DNA of 64,000 nucleotides from Microglena sp. YARC (GCA_022414725.1 CM039463.1:20559129-20623128); one strand, 5' to 3'. Positions 23,797 through 35,751 are shown, numbered from the stretch's first letter. The notes: generated by a model from the letters alone, not told the origin. Numbers and translations are program-made.

Positions 23797-24592
23797 CTCA
23801 CCCCACTACCTCAAGCAAATGATGCCCTCATCATTATAACTGAACCCTGAGACTTTCTACTAGGAGAAAAGAACAAAAAATTATTACATCAATCTTGGCT
23901 TGGATCTTGGACTTGAAATCTTGGACTCGGACTTGGATCTTGGAAACTCGGACTTATTACTACTTATCTACTATGTACCGGAAAGTGCAGGTACTTGTAT
24001 CAGGGTCCTATGCTACTACAACCGTTCTATTTAGTCAAAAAAAAGATTCCTCGGGGGGCACGGGTGAGTACAAAAAAAAACTAAATAGAAATGTAGTCCA
24101 CCTCAAGGCGCACGCCTAGGGCGTGAGCTGGTGCCAGGTAGGCGGTGAGAGCGCTGGTGGCTGGTACCATCAGTGTCCTCATAGTCCTCGCCCTGCTGGT
24201 TGTTGAGCAAGGGCAGGAGGGGGACTCATTGTCCATGGGCTCTTCAGTAACCCTGGTGTAGGGCGCTGGTGGCACAAAGTGTCCGGGTGTGCAGTGCGGC
24301 AAGCATTGTATCAAGACTGGAGCTTGAGCTGCAAGTGTGGTGTCTAAGACAACTCATGGCTCGTATCATTTTTTTCAGGGCTTAGAGGTCTCTAGTTCCA
24401 TTTTTTTTTCGTGTTCCAGTAAATCATGTGTTCGAGGGCCAGATCCCGGTGGTGCCAGGTTTGCCTCTAGGTCTTGGGTTTTGGGTCTTGGGCCTTGGGT
24501 CTTGGGTCGTGGGTTCTAGGTTTCATGTTGTTCGATGGCCAGATCCCGGTGGTGCCAGGTCTGCCTCGGGGTCTTGGTTTTTCTTGGTGGCT

Positions 24593-24876
24593 TGTTACAC
24601 CTTAGGGACTTGGTACACCCTAGGACTAATGGCTTGGACTCGTTACACCTTAGGGACTTGGTACACCCTAGGACTGATGGCTTGGACTCGTTACACTTTA
24701 GGGACTTGGTACACCCTAGGACTCATGGCTTGGACTCGTTACACCTTAGGGACTTGGTACACCCTAGGACTGATGGCATGGACTCGTTACACCTTAGGGA
24801 CTTGGTACACCCTAGGACTGATGGCTTGGACTCGTTACACCTTAGGGTTTTGGTATGCCCTAGGACTGATGGCTTG
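24593..24876. repeat. 48-bp tandem array, six units (internal region 1)
   Basis: Unit TTACACCTTAGGGACTTGG then TACACCCTAGGACTGATGG and CTTGGACTCG; 48 is a multiple of three, so frames stay open through it. Confidence 0.92.
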
Positions 24877-26440
24877 AGGCTTCATGTTGTTGCAAGTGCA
24901 GATCCAGGTGTTGCTAGTCTGTCTTAGGGTCATGGTTCTCAAGTTATATGTTGTTCTCGGGGTCCAGGTTTTCTCTGGTTCCAAGTTGTTACATGTTTCC
25001 CAAAGCTAGGCGCCGGTTGTGCAAGGTCTAGGTCCAAGTTGTCCCACGTCCATTTCCAAGTCCAAGTTGTTCCACGCCCATGTTTTGGCCTGCCCGAGGT
25101 GTCTGATGTTCGCTGTAGGATTGAACGTAACGGATGGGAAATCCGAGTACCTTTGGCTAGACTGCAGATGGGCATGGACTGAGACGGTTCCTGGAATAGA
25201 ATCCTTGTGTGTTGGGGTAGTTGCTGCGAGATGACAATCTCCAACCGTTCGACTATCTGCTGTACTAGCCCCTCTTGTTGTCCCCTCCAAAGCTCCCTAA
25301 GTTGTTGTCGTTGTATTGGCAGCGACAATTTCTTCTGCGACGGAAACACCAAAGGATTCATGTGATCCATGATAAATCAAGGGGGGCTACAGGCAAGGAG
25401 CGGAGGGGAGTGTACCGTTTACCAAGGCTGGTAAACTAGTAGCCCTAGCTCGGCTTGTAGTCCTAAGGCTCTAGCTAATTTCATCATTTCTCTATTTTAA
25501 TGTTATCTAGCTCATGCGTCTTTGACGGCCATGGACTTGGCCGGGGGCTTGGCTAAGGCGAGAGGGCTGCGCGCTACCGGCATGTGGCCAGAGAGATGTC
25601 CAGCACTTCCGTATATTCTCCCGTGGACTGGTTGGCGAGCGCAGGCGTAGACGACGCCGCGTAGTAAGCGACTGGTAGTCAGAGGGGTGGCCACGTGATT
25701 AGCGGTTGCCTCGAGTCACTCCAGGGGTATTGCTTGCAGGGGTACAAAAAACTGTCACGGATAGTAAGCGTCCATAGAGAAAGGACGGACGATCACGTGA
25801 TTTTTGCTCTTAGTCTCAAGTGACCGCAAGGGTATCGCTTGCAGGGGTCAAAAATTGTCACGGGTAGTAGGCGCCACGTGTTGGAAGATCACGTGATATG
25901 CGCTAGTCTCGAGTGCCTGCAAGGGTAGGGAGAGGTGCAAAGCTGGATCTGCTGGAGATCCTTGTCAGCCTGTTGTAGAAGGTCGGAAACACGTGGCTCG
26001 GTCTGCTGCTTCTTGGAGGGGGCGACTGTTGACCGGGGCCGGGGGCACGTGGCTCGGCCTGCCGTTTCTTGGGGGAGGTGGAGTAGGTGGTACGACGTGG
26101 ACTGTACTTCTCACTGATGGCAGTACCCACGTTGGAAGAACTCGCAGATCCCGTAGTGCGCGGGGCGTGATCTGAGCTGGCTCCCTAGGTGCAGCCGTAC
26201 TAAGGACAGGGTTTTGTACTGCCGAAACTGCTGGAACTCCAGCTGCTGGTGTCGTCCGCGCCTTGGGCTTCGTAGGCGGCTTCTGGGCAGATGCAAGCGG
26301 CGTAGTAAGCAGCTTCGGGAGGGTACAGGCTTGGGCTTAGTAAGCGGCTTTGCCTTGGGGACTGCAGCATGGTCCAGTTTCTTCGAGGGTTTCGGAGACA
26401 GTAGAGATACGAGAAGGGGTAGGTTACCGTTAGCGTGGGA

Positions 26441-26465
26441 TCGAACCAAAAGCTCCGAAACCAAG
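26441..26465 (-). promoter_or_regulatory. Primer-binding site of LARD-like unit 1
   Basis: On the minus strand TTGGTTTCGGAGCTTTTGG follows the LTR by one base; the first 12 bases match the gypsy primer site. Confidence 0.65.
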
Positions 26466-27356
26466 TGTAACACACAGGAAAAGGAGTTAGGGAGCGCGCT
26501 TTAGGGTAGGGCCAATCTGCACACGTCACCGACTGCTGTTTAGTCGGGTAGTGTCGGCTGACAACTAAGCGACTGATAGTCAATCAAGTAGTGCCGTAAT
26601 CTAACTAATTCCAAGTCTAGTGGACGACAATTACCGTCCTTGGTCAAGGGACGCGCAACCGCGGATCGTCGGACAGAAGGTCTTCGGACAGCTATTCAAT
26701 ATCTTAACTATACAAGCCTAATGCCAGCCACAGGTACTGCCTCTGAGCACGTACTTTCGGGGGGTCTTCAGGGTCTCGAGGCCGGGACAAGGATATGTCG
26801 CTGGGGCCGGGCTGGGGTCTTCAGGGTCTTGAGGCCGGGACAAGGATATGTCGCGGAGGCCGGGCTGGGGTCTTCAGGGTCTTGGCAAATCAGGGTCTCG
26901 GGTCGCGACAAGGATATGTCCGACAGGGCGATGCGGGGAATCAAAGACAACTCACGTACAGGAGACTGGGACAAGAGACGGACTCCAGGGGTGACTCTTG
27001 ACTCGGGGTTACAAGTGAATTAAGATATTATTTAAGACTCAGGCGTAGGCACTCTATTTATAGCTTTTCCTATCGGAATATTCCTAAAGAACATTCCTCG
27101 AACATTCCTTCGAAAATTCCCAATTGGATCTTCTCTCAAAGGGTCGCTCCCAAACGGACCTTTCCCTAGGAAAATCCCCCACGGAACCTTCCATCGGCCA
27201 ACTAGATCTCGGATCGGGAACATTGGACGGACCCCTACTATTGCCGACAGAACCTTACGCAGGTCCTCGCCCAAACTACAACTCAAAGCTCTCATATCTG
27301 ACTGTACTGCGCTACGTGCGTGTATCTTTTTGTCACACCCGAATCGTGGTGTAACA
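26466..27356 (-). repeat. LTR 2 (shared middle LTR)
   Basis: Serves as 5' LTR of internal region 1 and 3' LTR of internal region 2. Confidence 0.9.
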
Positions 27357-28153
27357 CTCACCCCCACTACCTCAAGCAAATGATGCCCTCATCATTATAA
27401 CTGAACCCTGAGACTTTCTACTAGGAGAAAAGAACAAAAAATTATTACATCAATCTTGGCTTGGATCTTGGACTTGAAATCTTGGACTCGGACTTGGATC
27501 TTGGAAACTCGGACTTATTACTACTTATCTACTATGTACCGGAAAGTGCAGGTACTTGTATCAGGGTCCTATGCTACTACAACCGTTCTATTTAGTCAAA
27601 AAAAGATTCCTCGGGGGGCACGGGTGAGTACAAAAAAAACTAAATAGAAATGTAGTCCACCTCAAGGCGCACGCCTAGGGCGTGAGCTGGTGCCAGGTAG
27701 GCGGTGAGAGCGCTGGTGGCTGGTACCATCAGTGTCCTCATAGTCCTCGCCCTGCTGGTTGTTGAGCAAGGGCAGGAGGGGGACTCATTGTCCATGGGCT
27801 CTTCAGTAACCCTGGTGTAGGGCGCTGGTGGCACAAAGTGTCCGGGTGTGCAGTGCGGCAAGCATTGTATCAAGACTGGAGCTTGAGCTGCAAGTGTGGT
27901 GTCTAAGACAACTCATGGCTCGTATCATTTTTTTCTCCAGGGCTTAGAGGTCTCTAGTTCCATTTTTTTTTCGTGTTCCAGGTAAATCATGTGTTCGAGG
28001 GCCAGATCCCGGTGGTGCCAGGTTTGCCTCTAGGTCTTGGGTTTTGGGTCTTGGGCCTTGGGTCTTGGGTCGTGGGTTCTAGGTTTCATGTTGTTCGATG
28101 GCCAGATCCCGGTGGTGCCAGGTCTGCCTCGGGTCTTGGTTTTTCTTGGTGGC

Positions 28154-28437
28154 TTGTTACACCTTAGGGACTTGGTACACCCTAGGACTAATGGCTTGGA
28201 CTCGTTACACCTTAGGGACTTGGTACACCCTAGGACTGATGGCTTGGACTCGTTACACTTTAGGGACTTGGTACACCCTAGGACTCATGGCTTGGACTCG
28301 TTACACCTTAGGGACTTGGTACACCCTAGGACTGATGGCATGGACTCGTTACACCTTAGGGACTTGGTACACCCTAGGACTGATGGCTTGGACTCGTTAC
28401 ACCTTAGGGTTTTGGTATGCCCTAGGACTGATGGCTT
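28154..28437. repeat. 48-bp tandem array, six units (internal region 2)
   Basis: Same array and unit number as 24,593-24,876. Confidence 0.92.
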
Positions 28438-30011
28438 GAGGCTTCATGTTGTTGCAAGTGCAGATCCAGGTGTTGCTAGTCTGTCTTAGGGTCATGGTTC
28501 TCAAGTTATATGTTGTTCTCGGGGTCCAGGTTTCTCTGGTTCCAAGTTGTTACATGTTTCCCAAAGCTAGGCGCCGGTTGTGCAAGGTCTAGGTCCAAGT
28601 TGTCCCACGTCCATTTCCAAGTCCAAGTTGTTCCACGCCCATGTTTTGGCCTGCCCGAGGTGTCTGATGTTCGCTGTAGGATTGAACGTAACGGATGGGA
28701 AATCCGAGTACCTTTGGCTAGACTGCAGATGGGCATGGACTGAGACGGTTCCTGGAATAGAATCCTTGTGTGTTGGGGTAGTTGCTGCGAGATGACAATC
28801 TCCAACCGTTCGACTATCTGCTGTACTAGCCCCTCTTGTTGTCCCCTCCAAAGCTCCCTAAGTTGTTGTCGTTGTATTGGCAGCGACAATTTCTTCTGCG
28901 ACGGAAACACCAAAGGATTCATGTGATCCATGATAAATCAAGGGGGGCTACAGGCAAGGAGCGGAGGGGAGTGTACCGTTTACCAAGGCTGGTAAACTAG
29001 TAGCCCTAGCTCGGCTTGTAGTCCTAAGGCTCTAGCTAATTTCATCATTTCTCTATTTTAATGTTATCTAGCTCCATGCGTCTTTGTAGGCCATGGGACT
29101 TGGCCGGGGGCTTGGCTAAGGCGAGAGGGCTGCGCGCTACCAGCATGTGGCCAGAGAGATGTCCAGCACTTCCGTATATTCTCCCGTGGACTGGTTGGCG
29201 AGCGCAGGCGTAGACGACGCCGCGTAGTAAGCGACTGGTAGTCAGAGGGGTGGCCACGTGATTAGCGGTTGGCCTCGAGTCACTCCAGGGGTATTGCTTG
29301 CAGGGGTACAAAAACTGTCACGGATAGTAAGCGTCCATAGAGAAAGGGACGGACGATCACGTGATTTTTGCTCTTAGTCTCAAGTGACCGCAAGGGTATC
29401 GCTTGCAGGGGGTCAAAAATTGTCACGGGTAGTAGGCGCCACGTGTTGGGAAGATCACGTGATATGCGCTAGGTCTCGAGTGCCTGCAAGGGTAGGGAGA
29501 GGTGCAAAGCTGGATCTGCTGGAGATCCTTGTCAGCCTGTTGTAGAAGGTCGGAAACACGTGGCTCGGTCTGCTGCTTCTTGGAGGGGGGCGACTGTTGA
29601 CCGGGGCCGGGGGCACGTGGCTCGGCCTGCCGTTTCTTGGGGGGAGGTGGAGTAGGTGGTACGACGTGGACTGTACTTCTCACTGATGGCAGTACCCACG
29701 TTGGAAGAACTCGCAGATCCCGTAGTGCGCGGGGGCGTGATCTGAGCTGGCTCCCTAGGTGCAGCCGTACTAAGGACAGGGTTTTGTACTGCCGAAACTG
29801 CTGGAACTCCAGCTGCTGGTGTCGTCCGCGCCTTGGGCTTCGTAGGCGGCTTCTGGGCAGATGCAAGCGGCGTAGTAAGCAGCTTCGGGAGGGGTACAGG
29901 CTTGGGCTTAGTAAGCGGCTTTGCCTTGGGGACTGCAGCATGGTCCAGTTTCTTCGAGGGTTTCGGAGACAGTAGAGGATACGAGAAGGGGTAGGTTACC
30001 GTTAGCGTGGG

Positions 30012-30037
30012 ATCGAACCAAAAGCTCCGAAACCAAG
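30012..30037 (-). promoter_or_regulatory. Primer-binding site of LARD-like unit 2
   Basis: Minus strand TTGGTTTCGGAGC, then GGTTCGATC. The complement looks like the 3' end of an initiator-type tRNA (T-loop GATCGAA and a CCA end), although the acceptor differs from the plant initiator tRNA. Confidence 0.65.
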
Positions 30038-30929
30038 TGTAACACACAGGAAAAGGAGTTAGGGAGCGCGCTTTAGGGTAGGGCCAATCTGCACACGTCA
30101 CCGACTGCTGTTTAGTCGGGTAGTGTCGGCTGACAACTAAGCGACTGATAGTCAATCAAGTAGTGCCGTAATCTAACTAATTCCAAGTCTAGTGGACGAC
30201 AATTACCGTCCTTGGTCAAGGGACGCGCAACCGCGGATCGTCGGACAGAAGGTCTTCGGACAGCTATTCAATATCTTAACTATACAAGCCTAATGCCAGC
30301 CACAGGTACTGCCTCTGAGCACGTACTTTCGGGGGGGTCTTCAGGGTCTCAAGGCCGGGACAAGGATATGTCGCTGGGGCCGGGCTGGGGTCTTCAGGGT
30401 CTTGAGGCCGGGACAAGGATATGTCGCGGAGGCCGGGCTGGGGTCTTCAGGGTCTTGGCAAATCAGGGTCTCGGGTCGCGACAAGGATATGTCCGACAGG
30501 GCGATGCGGGGAATCAAAGACAACTCACGTACAGGAGACTGGGACAAGAGACGGGACTCCAGGGGTGACTCTTGACTCGGGGTTACAAGTGAATTAAGAT
30601 ATTATTTAAGACTCAGGCGTAGGCACTCTATTTATAGCTTTTCCTATCGGAATATTCCTAAAGAACATTCCTCGAACATTCCTTCGAAAATTCCCAATTG
30701 GATCTTCTCTCAAAGGGTCGCTCCCAAACGGACCTTTCCCTAGGAAAATCCCCCACGGAACCTTCCATCGGCCAACTAGATCTCGGATCGGGAACATTGG
30801 ACGGACCCCTACTATTGCGACAGAACCTTACGCAGGTCCTCGCCCAAACTACAACTCAAAGCTCTCATATCTGACTGTACTGCGCTACGTGCGTGTATCT
30901 TTGTGTCACACCCGAATCGTGGTGTAACA
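30038..30929 (-). repeat. LTR 3 (5' LTR of the tandem)
   Basis: Ends GTGTAACA then ACATT duplication. Nearly identical to LTR 2. Confidence 0.9.
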
Positions 30930-30934
30930 ACATT

Positions 30935-31764
30935 CCAGGTCGGATAGCGCACAGAGTTAAGAGTGTTCGCCAAAATTTACTCGTGAACTTAACATCGCGA
31001 TCAGAGATGATGGAAAGCGGATGGCCTTGTTCGCTGAGCACGCGCTCGTGGAACAGGGTAGCAATCTTTTCAGCATCGTCTGTCGTTTTGCATGGGATAA
31101 GTTTGACCATCTTCGTAAGGCGATCAACGATCACGTAGATCTGATCAAAACCATTCGATTTCGGTAGCCCAACGATGAAGTCCATGGACAGTGAATCGAA
31201 GGGGGCGGTCGGAATCGAAAGGGGTTGAAGGTTACCCTGCGGGTTCTGATGTGAAATTGTTACCCGTTGGCAAGAATCACAGTGGCGTACGTAATCAACG
31301 ACATCGAGTCGCATGGCAGGCCACCAATAGTAGCGTGCAACAGATCGAAAAGTTCGGTCGATGCCTCCATGTCCACTTCGTTGGGTATCGTGGAAAGCAA
31401 ACAAAATCCGAGCTTTGAGCGAATTACCATTTGGTACAACGATCTGCGACTCAGATGCTGCTCGTATGGATTTGCCGGTGCCAACCCAGAAACCATCTGC
31501 CCGTTTGGAGAGGTACTTGGTATTGTGCGGATTATCGAACCACAAGTCTTCCGTGTAACCATGCAGAATATCTGGGGCTATTTCGCGCATGTGGAGTGGG
31601 TCATTTGCGGACAGCCTCTGAATGAACAAAGCCGTAGCCTCTGAGAAGGCTGGATTCCTACTCAGAGGGTCAGCTACGTTAGTACGGCCCGCGATATGAG
31701 CCCACTTCATGTTCGTGAAGCGCGAGAAAAACTCAAGATATCGTGCCTGCTTTCTGCTCAGCAT
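30935..31764 (-). pseudogene. Gypsy RNase H end and integrase N-terminal half
   Basis: Begins SRKQARYLEFFSRFTN, the RNase H/tether region, through ADPLSRNPAF. Then comes an integrase zinc-binding domain: HDTQRSGHGGIDRTF, YYWWPAM and CDSCQR give the H-H-C-C set. The core follows with SMDFIVGLP (first catalytic Asp) and ISDRDVKFTSKFW (second). The reading is cut at 30,934 by the nested LARD-like element, which separates the second Asp from the catalytic Glu now 8 kb away at about 22,870. Confidence 0.92.
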
Positions 31765-32551
31765 GGCTGATTTGCAAGGTAGACGAGGGGTTCGTGGTCG
31801 GTGTCAAGTTCGAACTTGCCAGTGCAACCTTCGAGGTAGCATCGCCATTCTTTCAAGGCCAAGTACACTGCGAGTAATTCTTGCTCGCCCGTGGAGTAGT
31901 TTCGTTCAGCGCTTGAGAATTTGTGAGAGTGGTACGCGATGGGTCGCCCATCTTGCATGAGAACGCCCCCTGTACCAACGACAGAAGCATCGGTTACCGC
32001 CGATAGTCCTTCGCTGGGTCAGGGTGTGCAAGCACAGGAGCCTTCGTAAGACTTTCTTTGATGCCGAGGAATGCCTCCTGGCAGGCTTGGGTCCAAACAT
32101 TTTGAAATGCAGGTCCCTTGAGCCCTGCCTGTCGTTTTCCGAGTGGTTTCGGACTTGGTGTCACCGTCCGTGATTTTGTCAGTCCTGGCGGTTTCAATTT
32201 CGGTGAAATCGGTGCTGGCCTGTCTGTTAGATTCGAAATCTGGATTAGAGGGGCTGCGAGCGTCGAGTAACCTTGGATAAACTTTCTGAAAAAGTTAGAG
32301 AGTCCTAGGAACTGCTGAACTTCCTTCGAGGAGGTAGGTGTGGGCCAATCTGCAACTGCTTTCACCTTCGTTTCGTTGACTCGGACGCCTTCACCGGAGA
32401 GCACATGCCCTAGGTATTTGACTTCCGGTCTATAGAAGAAACACTTTTCTCGTTTAAGAAAGAGGTGGTTATCTTCAAGACGTTGTAACACAATTCGAAT
32501 GTGTTTTTCGTGTTCTTCATCATTACTGCTGTAGATGAGAATATCATCCAA
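31758..32551 (-). pseudogene. Gypsy RT connection and RNase H
   Basis: From 32,551 the frame carries [18 protein letters not shown], the end of the RT catalytic motif, and KVKAVADWPTPTSSKEVQQF, typical of Ty3/gypsy RT-RNase H linkers. RNase H follows in a shifted frame: TDASVVGTGG, AYHSHKFSSAERNYS, TDHEPLVYL. Frameshifts lie near 31,990 and 31,770. Confidence 0.92.
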
Positions 32552-33760
32552 GTAATGACGACGAATTTGCCAATTAAATCTCTGAACACGGTGTTCATGA
32601 CTTTTGTAAAGGCCGAGGGTGCATTTGCTAGCCCAAAAGGGAGAACCTTGAATTCATAGAGTCCCATCGGGGTTATGAACGCAGTTTTCGGGACGTCTGA
32701 ATCATGTAACCGTATGTTGTGGTACGCATTACGTAAATCCAGATTTGAGAACACACTAGCTCCTCGAACTGAGTCAAACAGATCGTCAATTCGTGGGAGG
32801 GGATAGCGATTTGGTACCGTGACCTTGTTCAATTTACGATAGTCGATAGCCATCCTCCAAGAGCCATCGGGTTTGGCGATGAAAAGGACTGGTGCGCCCC
32901 ACGGGCTCGAGCTAGGGCTGATGTAGCCTTTGGCCAACAAGTCTTTAACTTGGTTTTGGACCTCTAGCAGTTCTGCGGGGGACAACCGGTGTCCTCGAGA
33001 GAATTGTGGGGATACCGCCTCCGTGAGGGGGCATACGAATGGGGTGTCAGCCCTAAGGTCAGAAATCTTGTCCGCCGGGGCGAAGACCTTTTTAAAGTCC
33101 GTTTCGCAACCCGCGATTATCCGTTTGTGTTTCGTTTGTTGCACCGTGTTTGCTTGTGCTGCCGTTACTCGAATTGTAAAGGCATCGTCGTCTTGGTCCA
33201 CTGATGTGACTAGGACTTCGAAACAATTGAGTTTTTGTTTTGATTTGCGGATAAACTTTTTAAGTGCTCTGTTAGACAGGACTCCTGGCGTTTTTCGCTG
33301 TGCTGTGTCAAAAAATTCGATACGTGCCAAAGTATAAGCAACCAATTCCTTGATGGAGAGAGGTTCCGACTCGAGTCGGGTGGAGTACAGTTCGACTGCT
33401 ACTCTACGTTTATGCTTTTTAGCTATTTTGAAACTGGCTCTGAGACGTGTCTCTTCAAAACCAATGCAGCACCCCGTCTGCATCATCCAACTTCTTCCGA
33501 GAAGTGCGGTGGTGCCGGGCCCTAGCGTAGGGAGGACATAAGCAGATTTAATTTCTGACCTATGTTTGCCTAAGTTCAGGACAAAACTCGTTCTCGTAGT
33601 AGTGAGGACTTGGGATCCATCAGCTACCCGCACCATGACTGGTGAGCCCGTAAAGGTGGCTAAACCTGCCCTAGCACAGAATTCTGCGTCTACGAAGACA
33701 GAGTCTGCTCCACTGTCAATGAGAACTTTGCCAGATACCCCCGATAGGGTGGCCTCAAAG
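32545..33760 (-). pseudogene. Gypsy protease and reverse transcriptase
   Basis: One open frame. The aspartic protease motif [13 protein letters not shown] is encoded at about 33,700-33,725 with DSGA at 33,706-33,717. The polymerase follows: [84 protein letters not shown]. The catalytic YLDD motif is hit by a one-base deletion at about 32,555-32,560; the right residues are visible only after changing frame. Order PR-RT-RNaseH-INT is that of Ty3/gypsy. Confidence 0.93.
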
Positions 33761-33951
33761 TGTGCGGTAGCTTGGTCCGCGTGGACACAAGCTGTTGTGC
33801 AAGCAGATATGCATGGAATGGCAGGAGGCGGGGGCAGGGTCGGAAGGCAAGGAGGGGATGTGGTCTGTGCTGTAGATGGTGTTACACAGATAGTAGGGGA
33901 CGGAAACTGAAAAAGAACATCCCTATCTATGTCTACAAGCAGACCTACATC

Positions 33952-34912
33952 CTACTTCCTAACGGTAGGGCAGCTAGGGCACTTGGAGGGGGCAGTGGCT
34001 GTAGCGGCCGTGCGCTTCGTACCACACTTGTAACATAAGTTACCCTCCTTAGCTAGTTTAATAGCATCCGGTGTCCAGGGCTGACCGTCAGCCTGCTTCC
34101 ACTTATGCTTTTCAGCAAATTGTAGCTGTCCCGCAGGGCTGGAAAAGGGCGGCGGGCCCGTTGCAGCTGGAGTCTGGGCCGTGCCCTTCTTGTGCTTGTG
34201 CTGGGTGGACCCCTCGTGAGGTCCACCAGGCCGTTTGCCTTTTGCCTGAACGTACATGGCCGAGGTAGGGGTTGGTGTTTTGGTGGCAGCAAGTTCAGTT
34301 TCAATGGCAGCAGCATGTTCGACAAGCTCGTCTAAAGAGGAAAATCGGCCTCCTTGTGCAGCAGTACGTCTGCGGCATCGTGCCTCGATGGTTGGAATCA
34401 GACCAAACCGAAACAGAACTAGCTGATCATCCAATTGCATACCCCGGCAATGCGCCCTTCGTTTTGGAAAGCCATAGCGTAATGCCTAACCGTCGAGGTC
34501 TGCCGAATCGAGTTGGCATGCAGCCGTTGGCGTGCATTGATGTCGTCGTCAGCATGGTAGGGGTCATAGAAGTTTAGGAACTGAGTTTTTATCTCAGCCC
34601 ACGTAATGGCCGGTGACGCGGTCATGAGGTGGTCTAGCCACTCGGCAGCTACCCCACCAAAGAAGTTTGGTATGTTGGATGGTACTAACATATGGTGCAA
34701 CGTGCAATATGACTCTAGCAACTTCCACCAAATCCTACCCCTCGGAGCTTCTTATCTTCTACCCCAGTCCAAAGGGATGGACGTTCATACTTGCCAACTA
34801 AGGGCCTCGGGACCAAGGGCAAAACATGTGACTCTACCTTAGCTGCCGCAGCTTGTAGCTCAGCCACTTTGGCCTTGGCCTCCAGCAGCTCAATCTGGGC
34901 ACGTAGAGCCAT
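33952..34912 (-). pseudogene. Gypsy Gag
   Basis: Three overlapping frames make up a capsid-type Gag: a coiled-coil-like start (ALRAQIELLEAKAKVAELQ), a retrotransposon gag domain (FFGGVAAEWLDHLMTASP, WAEIKTQFLNFYDPY, RQRLHANSIRQTSTVRHY, then ALVLFRFGLIP-like), and a nucleocapsid with NLCYKCGTK near 34,020. The knuckle looks atypical: a second Cys pair (KCPSC) follows without the usual His spacing. Frameshifts lie near 34,720 and 34,430. Confidence 0.85.
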
Positions 34913-35110
34913 TAAAGCGTCCGAATGAGGTCCAGCGGGAGGGCCAACAGCGGGCGGTCCTGCAGCGGGCGCTTCAGCAGCGGGCTGGCCAGCAGCAGGC
35001 GATCCATCAGCAGGGGGGCCCGCAGGCAGTCCAGCTGTGGGGGCCGCGGGTTGTCCAGCGGGGCGGGGGGCGTTGCAGGTGGGGAGTAAAGCGAGTGGCG
35101 CGGTTTGAAA
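34912..35110 (-). other. Gypsy leader between primer site and Gag
   Basis: GC-rich, encoding repeats such as GPPAGSP on one frame (CAGCGGGCGG-like units on the plus strand). It may be the N-terminal Gag extension; the true start is unclear. Confidence 0.5.
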
Positions 35111-35114
35111 GCGC

Positions 35115-35134
35115 GACCAGGCTCCGAAACCAAT
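35115..35134 (-). promoter_or_regulatory. Primer-binding site of gypsy element
   Basis: Minus strand TGGTTTCGGAGCCTGGTC starts two bases after the 5' LTR. It resembles the initiator tRNA-Met site of plant retroelements (TGGTATCAGAGCC) with two differences, and shares 12 bases with the nested LARD-like element. Confidence 0.65.
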
Positions 35135-35427
35135 TGTGGTATATGAATACCTTGTAACACGGAGTGTCTTGTAACTGGAAGCCTAAGAAATGATCTCAGG
35201 AGTTTAGACGGCCCTAAGAGTCAGAAGCACGGCTTAAGACTCCCTTCCCGCTTCCAGCGCGTCTAGACCCTAATGGAACCCTCGTTTTAGGTATTCCCGA
35301 GTAGCTGATCAGACACTGATCAGTAGGTCAATTCGCTCTGTTTCAACTGCCTACAGAAGTCGTTCGTCATCTGTCGGAAAGTCGTCACCACCGCGTGGCA
35401 ACTCAGTGGGAGGATCGTTATCCACCA
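35135..35427 (-). repeat. 5' LTR of gypsy element (last 2 bp at 42,327-42,328)
   Basis: Matches 21,660-21,954 with one visible substitution. Its outer end is cut by copia. Confidence 0.92.
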
Positions 35428-35751
35428 TATCAGCATGTATAGCGGTGCTCTCACGCGTTTTATGACTTGGTGACTACTTATGTACTCCCTTAGAACTATC
35501 GGCTCTCCTGAGCCAGCTTCCCGTGGGACTGAGTCATCTTGAGATGACTCAGTGGCAGCTTCCTGTCACCTACGTCTCCGGTCTGATCTGTACCCTGTTA
35601 GGTTCCTGTCTACCTCCTCCTTTCACCACAGGTGCCCCTTTATGGGTCTCCTGTGTCTGTAACGTTATCCTTGTCTCCGTGTATAGATTGGTGCGTCTGT
35701 TCCGCTGCTTTAATCTACTGTCCACTCTACCGGAGTGATTTCAAGCTGATA
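35428..35751 (+). repeat. 5' LTR of copia element
   Basis: 324 bp, TATCAG to CTGATA; contains two inverted 9-11 bp blocks around GACTGAGTCATCTTGAGATG. Sequence just inside (GGTTACTGGGCTCC) weakly resembles the complement of an initiator-tRNA anticodon region, a half-tRNA primer type known for some copia elements. Confidence 0.93.

Larger units (their letters stand above)
22908..30929 (-). mobile_element. Tandem non-autonomous LTR retrotransposon (LTR-int-LTR-int-LTR)
   Basis: Three LTRs of about 890 bp and two internal regions of about 2.68 kb, flanked by one 5-bp duplication ACATT (22,903-22,907 and 30,930-30,934), all inside the gypsy integrase. Orientation follows from primer-binding sites at the high-coordinate end of each internal region. 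No gag, protease, RT or integrase was found, so it resembles a LARD (large retrotransposon derivative). Internal regions carry a lysine/proline-rich minus-strand frame (about 29,532-30,030) and a 48-bp tandem array. The two internals differ mostly by single-base indels. Confidence 0.88.
21660..35427 (-). mobile_element. Ty3/gypsy chromovirus-type LTR retrotransposon
   Basis: Minus-strand element with 295-bp LTRs bounded by TGTGGT and ACCACA. Order along the minus strand: 5' LTR, primer-binding site, gag with zinc knuckle, protease (DSGA), reverse transcriptase (YLDD-type), RNase H, integrase (HHCC and DDE) and a chromodomain. The last two bases of the 5' LTR are at 42,327-42,328 because a copia element inserted there. 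LTRs differ at one visible base over about 293, so insertion is recent, yet the coding region has at least five frameshifts. Integrase is split by another retroelement (22,908-30,929). It lies between psbO exon 1 and the rest of its 5' flank. Confidence 0.93.

Noticed and set aside
23162..24119. Arginine/glycine-rich and other open frames within the LARD LTRs and internal regions
   Set aside because: They repeat identically in each copy, show no retroelement domain and often cross LTR borders; only the lysine/proline-rich minus-strand frame was kept as a description.
24593..24876. Regular repeats suggesting a CRISPR array
   Set aside because: The 48-bp units are contiguous without unique spacers, lie inside a retroelement and recur identically at 28,154; also a eukaryotic context with spliced psbO.
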